Assembly: GCA_036263655.1 (NCBI GenBank)
Contig: DATAGP010000050.1
Span: 30,968-94,967 of the forward strand
Reading direction: 5' to 3'
Origin: Schlegelella_A sp036263655
Lineage (GTDB): Bacteria; Pseudomonadota; Gammaproteobacteria; Burkholderiales; Burkholderiaceae_C
Length of the DNA: 64,000 bases
Shown: positions 18,073-26,662 of the stretch, in pieces
Layout of the letters: the number at the start of each line of letters is the position of its first letter
Numbering within the stretch: position 1 is the stretch's first letter
The notes under the pieces: generated by a model
What the model saw: only the letters and a program-made list of their open reading frames with translations
What the model was told of the DNA's origin: nothing
Database searches by the model: none
Translations under genes and position numbers: made by a program

Positions 18073-18917
18073 TGACCGGCGTGCCACGAGAGCACGAGCC
18101 CTTGCGCGAGCTCGTCATACGACCGCGGTCTGGATGGATCGCCATCGACTGGCGCGAGCTGTGGGACTCCCGCGAGCTCCTCTATTTCCTGGTGCTTCGC
18201 GACGTCAAAGTCCGATACAAGCAGACGGTGCTCGGGGTGGCGTGGGCCGTGCTCCAGCCGCTTTTCGCGATGGTCATCTTCACGGTGATCTTTGGCAAGT
18301 TCGCGAAGATCCCGTCGGACGGCTTCCCGTACGCCATCTTCGTGTACGCAGGCCTGATGCCCTGGACGTTTTTCTCGAACAACATATCGCAGGCGAGCCA
18401 GAGTCTGCTCAACCAGCAGTCGCTTCTCACGAAGATCTACCTGCCACGACTGTTCATCCCCGCCTCGGCCATCGGCAGCGGGCTCATCGACCTGCTCGTC
18501 TCCTTCACGGTGTTCGCCGGGTTGATGCTCTACTACGGCGTGCCGATCCGACCTGGGATCGTGGTGCTTCCACTGCTGGTGCTGTTGACGGCTGCCGCGT
18601 CTCTGGGAGTCGGGCTGCTCCTGGCTGCACTGATCGTCACCTACCGCGACTTCCGGTATGTGGTTCCCTTCCTGGTTCAATCGTGGCTTTATGTCAGCCC
18701 CGTCATCTACCCCGTGAGCATGGTCCCCCCTGAGTGGCAGGCCTTGCTGGCGTTGAACCCGATGGCGGGGATCATCGACGCCTTCCGTTCGGCTCTTCTG
18801 GGCTCACCGTGGAATCACTTGACGCTCCTGATCTCGACCATCTCATCTCTGCTGTTGCTGCTCTACGGCCTGTTCTACTTTCGCAAGACGGAGCGCAGCT
18901 TCGCTGACGTGGCGTGA
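18072..18917 (+). CDS. wzm: ABC-2 type polysaccharide export permease (Wzm-like)
   Basis: A 281-residue inner-membrane permease with six predicted helices and the family stretch VRYKQTVLGVAWAVLQPL followed by FVYAGLMPWTFFSNN. It pairs with the ATPase encoded next to export undecaprenyl- or lipid-linked polysaccharide from the cytoplasm. The ATG overlaps the methyltransferase stop. The presence of an ABC exporter beside a Wzy-type polymerase is unusual (see findings). Confidence 0.92.
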   Translation: MTGVPREHEPLRELVIRPRSGWIAIDWRELWDSRELLYFLVLRDVKVRYKQTVLGVAWAVLQPLFAMVIFTVIFGKFAKIPSDGFPYAIFVYAGLMPWTFFSNNISQASQSLLNQQSLLTKIYLPRLFIPASAIGSGLIDLLVSFTVFAGLMLYYGVPIRPGIVVLPLLVLLTAAASLGVGLLLAALIVTYRDFRYVVPFLVQSWLYVSPVIYPVSMVPPEWQALLALNPMAGIIDAFRSALLGSPWNHLTLLISTISSLLLLLYGLFYFRKTERSFADVA

Positions 18918-18918
18918 A

Positions 18919-18950
18919 GTACGTGAGTAGACCTGTACGTGAGTAGACCT
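18919..18950. repeat. 16-bp tandem duplication over the wzt start
   Basis: GTACGTGAGTAGACCT occurs twice back to back (18919-18934 and 18935-18950). Each copy supplies a GTG with identical following codons. Because 16 is not a multiple of three, the first GTG (18923) reads seven codons into TAG, whereas the second (18939) opens the true wzt frame. Confidence 0.95.
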
Positions 18951-20225
18951 GCCATCAAAGTAGAGGGCATCGGCAAGCTCTATCGACTTGAGCATGCCGC
19001 GGCGGGATCGCGCACATTTCGCGATCTGCTGACGGACATGGCCAATGCACCGCTACGCCGATTCAGGCAGCTGCGTGGCACCGACGAGTCTCTGGAAGAC
19101 TTCTGGGCCCTGAAGGACGTCTCGTTCGAGGCCCGCCCGGGGGAGGTGATCGGCATCATCGGCAGGAACGGCGCTGGCAAGAGCACGCTTCTGAAGATCC
19201 TCTCGCGGATCGTCGAGCCGACTGAGGGAATGGTGACGATGCGCGGGCGGATCTCCTCGCTTCTGGAGGTCGGGACCGGGTTCCATCCGGAATTGTCGGG
19301 GCGCGAGAACATCTATCTGAATGGATCCATCCTGGGGATGAAGAAGAAGGAGATCACCGCGAGGTTCGACGACATCGTCGAGTTCGCCGAGATCTCCAAA
19401 TTCCTCGACACGCCTGTCAAGCGGTACAGCAGCGGCATGTACGTGCGTCTGGCATTTGCGGTCGCGGCCCACCTCGATCCCGAGATCCTGATCGTCGATG
19501 AGGTACTCGCCGTCGGCGACGCCGAGTTCCAGAAGAAGTGCCTTGGGAAGATTCGCGATGTTTCGCTGTCCGGCGAGCGGACCGTGCTGTTCGTGAGTCA
19601 CAACATGGCCGCCGTGACCACGCTGTGCCAGCGCGTCATCGAATTGAAGTCTGGACAGGTGAACGCCGATGGCGATACGCAGAGCGTGGTCTCCTCCTAT
19701 TTGTCAGCGAAGAGCTACGTTCATGCGGAAGACGGCGATCTCTCGGCGCATCCCGGACGAGCCGCGGGGCTTCCGGTAATCCTCACCAGCGCTCGCCTGC
19801 GAGAGGAGTCGGGAAATCCAGTGAGTGCCATCAAGCCAGGGCAAAGGGTCACCATCGAGCTCTCGCTTTCATCGGCCGAGCCGCTTCGCAACCCCAAGAT
19901 CAGCATGGCTTTCGAGAATTCGCGCGGCGAGCGAATCTTCGCCATCGCCACCTATTTGTCACCAGATTCGGTTAGCAGGATCACTGCCTCCTCTTGCGTG
20001 CGGGCCAAGTTCCAGTTCCCGGCCCTCATTCCGGGCCAGTACTACTTCGAGGTCACCTTAGCCGGGCCCGATGGCAATGTGCTCGACCGGGTCGACGACG
20101 CCATCAGGGTCGAAGTCATGCAGGACGACTACCTCGGCTCGACACATCCGTACTTCCCTGAGATGGGTCTCCTGCTCGTGAAGAGCTCATGGTCCGAGCA
20201 GAGCGTCGTGGAAGAGGTCTCGTGA
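18939..20225 (+). CDS. wzt: ABC transporter ATPase of polysaccharide export (Wzt-like)
   Basis: A 428-residue protein. The N-terminal ATPase domain (about 1-245) has Walker A GRNGAGKST, a signature region KRYSSGMYVRLAFAVA, Walker B ILIVDEVLAVGD and the switch FVSHNM. The C-terminal domain (about 270-420; GQRVTIELSLSSAEPL, LIPGQYYFEVTL) resembles the Wzt glycan-binding domain that recognises modified chain ends. It partners with the upstream permease. The start is the second GTG in a 16-bp tandem duplication; an in-frame TAG lies close upstream. The stop overlaps the next gene (GTGA). Confidence 0.92.
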   Translation: MSRPAIKVEGIGKLYRLEHAAAGSRTFRDLLTDMANAPLRRFRQLRGTDESLEDFWALKDVSFEARPGEVIGIIGRNGAGKSTLLKILSRIVEPTEGMVTMRGRISSLLEVGTGFHPELSGRENIYLNGSILGMKKKEITARFDDIVEFAEISKFLDTPVKRYSSGMYVRLAFAVAAHLDPEILIVDEVLAVGDAEFQKKCLGKIRDVSLSGERTVLFVSHNMAAVTTLCQRVIELKSGQVNADGDTQSVVSSYLSAKSYVHAEDGDLSAHPGRAAGLPVILTSARLREESGNPVSAIKPGQRVTIELSLSSAEPLRNPKISMAFENSRGERIFAIATYLSPDSVSRITASSCVRAKFQFPALIPGQYYFEVTLAGPDGNVLDRVDDAIRVEVMQDDYLGSTHPYFPEMGLLLVKSSWSEQSVVEEVS

Positions 20226-21166
20226 GTTCGCGAAGTGGAGCGCAGGGTGTCCGCTGGTCCGTGATGATCCCGGCGTACAACCCGTCGCCCCTTCTGCACG
20301 ATACGCTCGACAGCATCCAGGCCGCCATGCTTCGGGCTGCGGGGCCTTTCGAAGTGCAGATCATCGATGATGCTTCACCGCACTCTGACGTCGCCGCGTA
20401 CGTGGCACGCTCCGACATGGAGGTCGGTTACTTCCGGCGCGAAGAGAACGGCGGGCTCGGTGCGGCGTGGAACACCTGCATCTCGCGGGCATCCGGTCGG
20501 CTCGTCCACATCCTTCATCAGGACGATCTCGTGCGGCCAGATTTCTATGCGCAGATGGAGTCGCTCGAAGCGGCCTGTCCTGAGGCAGGAATGTTGTTCT
20601 GTCGTGCCGGAACGCGCAGCGGCGACGAAGTGAAGCTGACCCAGGCGGAGCAGCCGCATGCCGGCTTCCTTAGGAATTGGCTCGACACCCTCGTCAGGGG
20701 ACAGCGCGTCTATTGCCCGGCCGTCGTGGTGCGGAAATCGGTGTATGAGGCCGTGGGGGGGTTCGATCCCGCCTTGAAGTTCCTCATTGACTGGGAGATG
20801 TGGGTGCGCATCGCCGCGCACGGGCCTGTCGCCTATTGCCCGGAGGTACTTGCCGAGTACCGCGTCCACGGCGAATCCGAGACCGCACGATTGCGGGCTT
20901 CCGCCGGCATCACGCGCGACGCCGCCGCCACTCTCGTGCGCATCCGTCGAACCCTGGACAGCGCGGGCAGAGGCGAGCTCGCGGACCACGCGCTCCGCTT
21001 CGTCGTGTGGCTGTCGAGCGATGCCTGCCGGAAAGCCCTCGGCGAGAGAGACAGCCGCACGGCACGGGACGAAGCGTTGCACGCGCTCAAGTCGTGGGGC
21101 CTGCGCATGCGACCTTGGGAACTGGCGCGGACCGTGCGGCATCTCGCCCATGCGATGCGGAGTTAG
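20222..21166 (+). CDS. Glycosyltransferase family 2
   Basis: A 314-residue GT-A fold enzyme. It shows VMIPAYNPSPLLHDTLDSI at the nucleotide-sugar entry, the acidic pair IIDDAS, the metal-binding HQDDLV (DxD-like) and FLIDWEMWVRIA near the catalytic base. It probably adds one sugar to the growing repeat unit or to a chain end. The donor and acceptor cannot be told from sequence. Its GTG start overlaps the wzt stop. Confidence 0.85.
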   Translation: MSSRSGAQGVRWSVMIPAYNPSPLLHDTLDSIQAAMLRAAGPFEVQIIDDASPHSDVAAYVARSDMEVGYFRREENGGLGAAWNTCISRASGRLVHILHQDDLVRPDFYAQMESLEAACPEAGMLFCRAGTRSGDEVKLTQAEQPHAGFLRNWLDTLVRGQRVYCPAVVVRKSVYEAVGGFDPALKFLIDWEMWVRIAAHGPVAYCPEVLAEYRVHGESETARLRASAGITRDAAATLVRIRRTLDSAGRGELADHALRFVVWLSSDACRKALGERDSRTARDEALHALKSWGLRMRPWELARTVRHLAHAMRS

Positions 21167-21223
21167 CGGGATGCGGCGCTCACGATTGAAGACGCCATGA
21201 CCTTCCGCCTTCGAGGAGATCGG

Positions 21224-22174
21224 GTGGACTTCGCAGAAAAGACGAGCGTCGTTCTGGGTGGCCGAGGATTCATCGGATCGCACTTGATCGACTTGCTCCT
21301 GCAGCGGGGATCGAAGGTGAAGTGCTTCGATCGGCCGCTCGTTCAACCCGTGCTCGGAGCCGTGGCACGCACCGAAGGGCTGTCCTTCATCGACGGCGAT
21401 TTCACCAGCAAGTCCGACGTGATGCGAGCAATCGCGGGCTGCGATTACTGCTTCCACCTGGTCTCGACCACTGTTCCGAAGAGCTCCAACGACGATCCGG
21501 TGTACGACGTCGAAAGCAATCTGCTGTCGACCGTGAAAATGCTCGAGGACGCCGTCGCGGCAGGTGTGCGCAAGATCATCTTCGCCTCGTCGGGGGGCAC
21601 GGTCTACGGCATTCCCGAGCGCATCCCCATCGCCGAGCAGCATCCCACGAACCCGGTGTGCTCCTATGGAATCTCGAAGCTCGCCACCGAGAAGTACCTG
21701 GAACTGTTCAGGCTGCAGCGTGGGCTCGAGTACGGCGTGGTACGACTTGCAAACCCTTTCGGAGAGAGACAGCGGACCGAGGCCGCTCAAGGTGCGGTCG
21801 CGGTTTTCCTCGCGAAGGCGCTGCGCGCCGAGACGATCGAGATCTGGGGCGATGGATCGGTGGTGCGGGACTACATCCACATCAGTGACGTCGTCGAGGC
21901 GATGGCCGCACTGGCCTTGCACGAAGGTGGCCCCCGGGTCTTCAACATCGGGTCAGGTACCGGAACATCCATCAATACGCTGCTGGACAAGATCGAGACG
22001 GTGCTGGGAAGCAAGGTGCGCCGCAAGTACATGTCGGCACGGCCTTTCGACGTTCCGGTCAATGTCCTGGACATCGAGCTTGCGCAATCTGCGTTGGGGT
22101 GGTCGCCCCGGGTGACTTTCGATGAAGGCCTGCAGCGCAGCGCGAGATGGCTGCAGAACGAGTTGAAGCTTTGA
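21224..22174 (+). CDS. NAD-dependent sugar epimerase/dehydratase
   Basis: A 316-residue extended SDR enzyme. The NAD motif GGRGFIGSH is near the N-terminus, the catalytic triad is SSGG...Tyr-x-x-x-Lys (YGISK), and ANPFGERQR and WGDGSVVRDYIHISDV are typical of UDP-sugar epimerases and dehydratases. It should supply a modified nucleotide sugar. I place the start at the GTG at 21224 because AGGAG (21214-21218) is ideally spaced for it; the ATG at 21197 would add nine residues and lacks such a site. Its stop shares a base with the next start. Confidence 0.85.
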   Translation: MDFAEKTSVVLGGRGFIGSHLIDLLLQRGSKVKCFDRPLVQPVLGAVARTEGLSFIDGDFTSKSDVMRAIAGCDYCFHLVSTTVPKSSNDDPVYDVESNLLSTVKMLEDAVAAGVRKIIFASSGGTVYGIPERIPIAEQHPTNPVCSYGISKLATEKYLELFRLQRGLEYGVVRLANPFGERQRTEAAQGAVAVFLAKALRAETIEIWGDGSVVRDYIHISDVVEAMAALALHEGGPRVFNIGSGTGTSINTLLDKIETVLGSKVRRKYMSARPFDVPVNVLDIELAQSALGWSPRVTFDEGLQRSARWLQNELKL

Positions 22175-23409
22175 TGCTCCGGCGCTTGCTCGCCACGTGG
22201 CGGACGGAGGGGCCAGCGGGAATCGTCAGGCGCGTCCGGTTTGGCAGGCGGCGCGACGTGGTTGCCTACTACCGCTTCCTCTTGCGGGATGAATCCCGGG
22301 CGCAGCCTTCGCCTCCGCCAGGCGTGGCCGCCAACAGCCTCACATGGGTTCTTCCGCCGTTCGAGGCAGGCATTGGCGGTCACCTCAACGCCCTGCGCTT
22401 CATCTCGATGCTCGTTGAGCGGGGCTACGACTGCCGCGTCGTGATCGATGTCGGATCCTGGTTCGGCACGGCGGCCGACGTGAGCGCTCGATTGGCTCGC
22501 TTCTACGGGCGCATCGATGCGCCGGTGTATGTCGGGGTCGATACCGCTCCCCCGGCATACGCGGTCGTCGCCACGGGGTGGGAGCAGGCCTACACCTCGG
22601 GAGGCTGTGCGGCCCACAAGCGCTTCTATTTCGTCCAGGATTTCGAACCCTGGTTCTATCCGCGTGGATCGGAGTACGTCTTCGCCGAACAGACTTATGG
22701 CATGGGGCTCGTCGGAATCACAGCCGGGAGCTGGTTGTCCTCGAAACTCGAGGCCGAGTACGGCATGAGCTGCCATCCCCTCGGTTTCTCGTACGACAAG
22801 GCCTTGTACACGCCTGTGCAAGGTGCTGCGACCCCGACGAAGCGCGTGTTTTTCTATGCACGACCGAGCACCCAACGACGCGCGTTCGAGCTTGGTATCC
22901 TGGCCTTGCACCGCCTCTGCTCTCGCATGCCCGACGTAGAGGTCGTGCTCGCCGGCTCCGATCTCGCACGTGAGCTGATCCCCTTCAAGCACCGCGTGCT
23001 CGGCCAGCTTGCGGTCAGGGAGCTGCGCAACGTGTATGTTTCTTGCGATCTCGCGCTCATCCTGTCCATGTCGAACCTGTCGCTGCTGCCATTGGAACTG
23101 ATGGCGTGCGGCACGCCGGTTGTCAGCAACACGGGTCCCTGGGCCGAGTGGCTGTTGAACCCTGCCAACGCCGTGCTCGCCGATGCGGAGGTAGCGGCCT
23201 TGTCCGATGCCATGGAAAGTCTCCTGCGCGACGAAGCCAGGCGGCTCTCCCTGCGAGATGCAGGGCTCTTATTCGCACAGTCCACGTCGTGGCAGCGCGA
23301 GGGCCAGGCGATGGCCGCCATCCTCGCCTCCTACGGCTGCCACGCGGCCCGCGCTCCCGATCGAGTCGATGGGCGCGACGCCTTGGTCGCCCGAACTGAA
23401 GTGAACTGA
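22174..23409 (+). CDS. WsaF-like glycosyltransferase
   Basis: A 411-residue GT-B fold enzyme. The stretch FVQDFEPWFYPRGSEYVFAE followed by GLVGITAGSWL is characteristic of the rhamnosyltransferase WsaF group, and the C-terminal half has the usual donor-binding pattern (SLLPLELMACGTPVVSN). It probably transfers a deoxyhexose to the glycan; the specificity is inferred only from family resemblance. It is the last gene of the tightly packed run that began at 14790, and a hairpin follows it. Confidence 0.8.
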   Translation: MLRRLLATWRTEGPAGIVRRVRFGRRRDVVAYYRFLLRDESRAQPSPPPGVAANSLTWVLPPFEAGIGGHLNALRFISMLVERGYDCRVVIDVGSWFGTAADVSARLARFYGRIDAPVYVGVDTAPPAYAVVATGWEQAYTSGGCAAHKRFYFVQDFEPWFYPRGSEYVFAEQTYGMGLVGITAGSWLSSKLEAEYGMSCHPLGFSYDKALYTPVQGAATPTKRVFFYARPSTQRRAFELGILALHRLCSRMPDVEVVLAGSDLARELIPFKHRVLGQLAVRELRNVYVSCDLALILSMSNLSLLPLELMACGTPVVSNTGPWAEWLLNPANAVLADAEVAALSDAMESLLRDEARRLSLRDAGLLFAQSTSWQREGQAMAAILASYGCHAARAPDRVDGRDALVARTEVN

Positions 23410-23413
23410 CCTC

Positions 23414-23437
23414 AGGAGCGAGGCTAGGCCCGCTCCT
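23414..23437 (+). terminator. Possible hairpin terminator after the glycosyltransferase run
   Basis: AGGAGCG (23414-23420) and CGCTCCT (23431-23437) form a 7-bp stem with a 10-base loop, five bases after the stop. The following bases are pyrimidine-rich (CCTCTGTTCTC) but lack a clean T-run. Confidence 0.4.
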
Positions 23438-23751
23438 CCTCTGTTCTCACTTCTAGCCTCGGCAAGGCTTGCAGGTCCGAGGAGACCCATCGCCATCGAG
23501 CGGCCACAGGCAGAACTTCCTGCCCTGGCTCGCCGAGCTTTCCGGTGACCGTTCTCGTCACCGGAGCGCCTTCACACCTGGTAACCGTCGATTACCAGAA
23601 CGACCACCCAGTTCGATTCAGTAACTACTCCGCACTCAAGGGGGCGGGCCCCACGCCGAACTACGCCTGAGCTTCCCGACGACGCAGGTGCGTTCCAGGC
23701 GGGAGACCTTGAATGCAACTCGGCTTCACGGCCATTCAACGAGACCCGCAC
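23438..23751. other. Intergenic region with two similar hairpins and a possible small reading frame
   Basis: About 310 bases separate the glycosyltransferase and DUF1996 genes. Two perfect inverted repeats sit close together: TCCGGTGAC / GTCACCGGA (23541-23565, 9-bp arms, 7-base loop) and CTGGTAA / TTACCAG (23578-23598, 7-bp arms, 7-base loop). The hairpins resemble each other (GGTGACCGT and GGTAACCGT on the 5' sides). A GTG frame at 23545-23670 could encode 41 residues. Otherwise I see no gene or clear promoter. Confidence 0.5.
23545..23670 (+). CDS. Possible small protein or gene remnant
   Basis: A GTG-initiated frame of 41 residues (starting MTVLVTGAPSHLVTVDYQ, ending TPNYA) with ordinary amino-acid composition. 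It covers both hairpins of this intergenic region, whose repeated arms encode VTV-type segments. No ribosome site stands out, and the frame is open upstream of the GTG, so it may equally be the 3' remnant of a lost gene or chance. I do not recognise a family. Confidence 0.2.
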   Translation: MTVLVTGAPSHLVTVDYQNDHPVRFSNYSALKGAGPTPNYA

Positions 23752-25485
23752 ATGCTTGACAGATCATCCAAAATCCGCCGTATGGAGTTGTGCTTGACGG
23801 CAATCACCCTGGCGGTGCTGACGGCGTGCGGTGGAGGTGACGACTCGGCCGACGTGGAGGATCAGGGTCTCGTCGACGGCGAGGAGACGAGCGTGACGCT
23901 GTCTGCAGGCGGCCACACCGCTCCTCTCGGTAGAAAGATCAGAGACCCGCACCGACGCGACGGCGGGACCCGTTCCGAGAGGATCCGGGAGCGGGATCCG
24001 GTCATGTCCGGGCCCACGGTCCAGGCGCCGACGCGTCCTTCCGTCGTCGAGCCCGTTGCGCCGGTCATCGCACCGCCGGTCGTCGTCCCGGTCGTGGCAG
24101 CACCGGCAGTGACCGCGCCGGCCGTGGCAGCGCCGGCAGTGGCAGCGCCGCCGATGGCACCGCCATCAGCCGTAGCCACGCCCGTGGTCGTCGCGCAACC
24201 TGTGATTGCCCAACCCCCAGCTCCCGCTCCGGTGTGGGTCACGGTGGCTTCTGAGGGTCAATCGTTCTCTACGTCTGCACCGACAACGGTGCGCTACGGC
24301 GCTAACTCGATCTCGACCACCAGGACGGTGAGCGGTCCGGCGATGTGCAGCAACGGCTTCTTCGGTAGCGACCCCATCTTTGGCGTGGCCAAGTCTTGCC
24401 AAGTGTTGAGCTCAGCGCCTGCTCCTGCGCCGGCGCCAGTCGCGCCGACGCCGGTCCCTCCTCCCGTGACCGTCGCAGCCGCCCCCGCCGTCCCAACGGC
24501 CACGACCTCGCTTCTTCCCAAGGTCGACGTCACGAACCTGCCGGTACCGCAGCCCGGGATTTCGACGCCCTTGTTGAGCCCTCCGGGCGCGATCCCTGCA
24601 TTGCCTGCTGCTGGCGACTGGGAACACGAAGGAGCCTTCCGGCTGCTCTGCAACTGGTCGAAGATGAGCTTTGACGATCCGATCGTGTACCCCGGTCGGC
24701 CCGGTGCCGCGCACCACCACACCTTCTTCGGAAACACGGCGATCGACGCGTTCACCACCACCGAAAACATCAGGAGCAAGGGCAACGCCACGTGCAGAGG
24801 GGGCACGGTCAACATGAGCGCCTACTGGGTGCCTTCCATGATCGACACGACGACGAACAGGCCGCTGGCGCCCGTGTCCTTGCTGATCTATTACAAGACC
24901 GGGCAGTGGCCGTACATGAACGACAACAGCGTCATGCGGCCGCTGCCCAAGGGCCTGAAGATGATCGCCGGCGACCCCTCGCGCTCGACGCCGGGCCAGG
25001 GACAGTTCCAGTGCTTCATGCCGGCCGTCGGGCAAACGCGCAACGGCACGGGCGGCCCATCAATCCCGACGTGCATGCCGGGAGACACCGTCCGTACGCA
25101 CATCAACTTCCCTCAGTGCTGGGACGGCGTGAACCTCGACAGCCCGGATCACAAGAGCCACATGGCCTTTCCCGAGAACTTCTGGACCGGCAACCCTTAC
25201 AAGCAGTGGCGCTGCCCGCTGTCGCACCCCGTCGTGCTGCCTTTGATCACCTTCATCGTCGACTACGCGGTCACGGCCGGCGCGGCCACGAACAAGTGGC
25301 GCCTGGCGTCAGACTCCTACGACGTCTCCAAGCCGGGCGGCTACTCGCTGCACGCCGACTGGATGAACGGCTGGGACCCGGTGGTCAGCGATCTCTGGGG
25401 CATCAAGTGCATGCGCGAGCAACGTGATTGCGGCTCGGCGAACCTTGGCGACGGACGCAGTACCCTCGAGTTCCAGGGCAACTAG
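23752..25485 (+). CDS. DUF1996-domain lipoprotein with Pro/Ala/Val linker
   Basis: A 577-residue exported protein. The signal ends in a lipobox (LTACGGG), so it is probably lipid-anchored. About 85-300 is a low-complexity linker with APAV-type repeats and two Pro-rich blocks. About 305-570 matches DUF1996 (AAHHHTFFGNTAI, CWDGVNLDSPDHKSHMAF, CPLSHPVVLP), a domain of unknown function known from fungi and some bacteria. The three consecutive His and the conserved Cys residues suggest a metal- or glycan-binding fold, which is inference. The ATG at 23752 gives a good charged n-region; 23713 is an alternative. It lies alone between two glycosyltransferase runs. Confidence 0.85.
   Translation: MLDRSSKIRRMELCLTAITLAVLTACGGGDDSADVEDQGLVDGEETSVTLSAGGHTAPLGRKIRDPHRRDGGTRSERIRERDPVMSGPTVQAPTRPSVVEPVAPVIAPPVVVPVVAAPAVTAPAVAAPAVAAPPMAPPSAVATPVVVAQPVIAQPPAPAPVWVTVASEGQSFSTSAPTTVRYGANSISTTRTVSGPAMCSNGFFGSDPIFGVAKSCQVLSSAPAPAPAPVAPTPVPPPVTVAAAPAVPTATTSLLPKVDVTNLPVPQPGISTPLLSPPGAIPALPAAGDWEHEGAFRLLCNWSKMSFDDPIVYPGRPGAAHHHTFFGNTAIDAFTTTENIRSKGNATCRGGTVNMSAYWVPSMIDTTTNRPLAPVSLLIYYKTGQWPYMNDNSVMRPLPKGLKMIAGDPSRSTPGQGQFQCFMPAVGQTRNGTGGPSIPTCMPGDTVRTHINFPQCWDGVNLDSPDHKSHMAFPENFWTGNPYKQWRCPLSHPVVLPLITFIVDYAVTAGAATNKWRLASDSYDVSKPGGYSLHADWMNGWDPVVSDLWGIKCMREQRDCGSANLGDGRSTLEFQGN
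24091..24150 (+). repeat. Short imperfect tandem repeats coding APAV units
   Basis: The linker of the DUF1996 protein is coded here by imperfect 12- to 18-base repeats of the GTGGCAGCGCCGGCA type, giving APAVTAPAVAAPAVAAP. Such tracts can change length by slippage and would alter how far the domain stands from the membrane. Confidence 0.7.
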
Positions 25486-25501
25486 CCCGCGCCCCTCGCG
25501 T

Positions 25502-25523
25502 GCCCGGGGGCAGTCCTCCGGGC
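25502..25523 (+). terminator. Hairpin terminator candidate after the DUF1996 gene
   Basis: GCCCGGGGG and CCTCCGGGC pair over 9 bp (one G-U) with the tetraloop CAGT, 16 bases after the stop. It is a stable stem but has no strong T-run. Confidence 0.45.
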
Positions 25524-25678
25524 AGTTCGGCACGCATTTCGCTAGAGGCAAAGGCAGGTCTTTGTCCTCAGGCTTAGCATGCTGACGAAGTGAACACCGA
25601 ACTCGAACCGAAGGAGCGCGAGGAGAGCGGCGGCCGCTCCCGGCAGCCGATACCGGGCCCCTGCGTCTGCTGATTCGC

Positions 25679-26662
25679 GTGGGCAGCGCCTTCGTCGTCA
25701 TCGTCAACTATCGAACCGCTCCGATGGTGGTCGACTGTTTGGCCTCGCTCGCTGCCGAGGCTGCGGCGCTGCGCGGCGGGAAGGCCGTCGTCGTCGACAA
25801 CGCATCCGCGGATGGATCCGCCTCGATGATCCACGAGGCCATCGTCGCCAACGGTTGGCAGGGCTGGGCGGAAGCGTTCGAGATGCCGGAGAACGGCGGC
25901 TTCGCCTACGGCACCAACGCCGGCATCGCGCGTGCGCGTGAGATCGATCCAACGCTGTTCGCGATCGTCGTGCTGAATCCTGACACCCTGGTAAGGCCCG
26001 GTGCGATCTCGACCTTGGTCGCCTTCCTGCACGCGAATTCCCGCATCGGCATTGCTGGCGCGTCGATCGAGAGACCGGGTGGCGCAGTCGAGATTTCCGC
26101 GCATCGAGACCCGTCTCCGCTGGGCGAGCTCGACTCCGCGGCGCGCCTCGGTCTCATCTCGCGCTGGCTGGGGCGGCGCGTGATTTCGGGCAGCGAGCCA
26201 CGCCAGTGCGACTGGGTCTCGGGTGCCTGCATGGCCGTTCGCCGCGAGACGCTCGATGCGGCCGGCCCCTTCGACGAGGGGTTCTTCCTCTACTTCGAGG
26301 AAGTCGACTTCTGCGCACGAGCCCGGCGGCTCGGCTGGACGTGCTGGTATGTGCCCGGAGCCCGGGTCGTCCATTACGAGGGCGCCTCCACCGGGATCCG
26401 TGTTCCGCGACGGCGTCGGCCGGCGTACTGGTTCGATTCGCGGCGGCGGTTCTTCGTCAAGCGCTACGGCATCCGAGGGCTGCTTGCCGCCGACCTGCTG
26501 TGGGCGATCGGGCGACTGAGTCTCGTGCTGCGGCGCCTGCTTGGGCTGGGCGGGCGAGCGGGCGCGGGCGAGGAGCCGGAGCGTCTCTCTCGCGATCTTC
26601 TCATCGGCGACATGCGCGCCCTGATCACCGGAACGCTGCGCAGGATCCCGCGCGATGCGTAG
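25679..26662 (+). CDS. Glycosyltransferase family 2 (rhamnosyltransferase-like)
   Basis: A 327-residue GT2 enzyme. It shows VIVNYRTAPMVVDCLASL at the start, VVDNASADGS, the PENGGFAYGTNAG loop, VLNPDT (DxD-equivalent) and WVSGACMAVRRETLDAAGPFD followed by FFLYFEEVDFC. This pattern is shared with many rhamnosyl- and other deoxyhexosyltransferases. The start is a GTG because an in-frame stop lies upstream and no ATG intervenes. It overlaps the next gene by 8 bases. Confidence 0.85.
   Translation: MGSAFVVIVNYRTAPMVVDCLASLAAEAAALRGGKAVVVDNASADGSASMIHEAIVANGWQGWAEAFEMPENGGFAYGTNAGIARAREIDPTLFAIVVLNPDTLVRPGAISTLVAFLHANSRIGIAGASIERPGGAVEISAHRDPSPLGELDSAARLGLISRWLGRRVISGSEPRQCDWVSGACMAVRRETLDAAGPFDEGFFLYFEEVDFCARARRLGWTCWYVPGARVVHYEGASTGIRVPRRRRPAYWFDSRRRFFVKRYGIRGLLAADLLWAIGRLSLVLRRLLGLGGRAGAGEEPERLSRDLLIGDMRALITGTLRRIPRDA

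Noticed and set aside
18923..18946. First GTG in the duplicated sequence as the wzt start
   Set aside because: It reads only seven codons before TAG.
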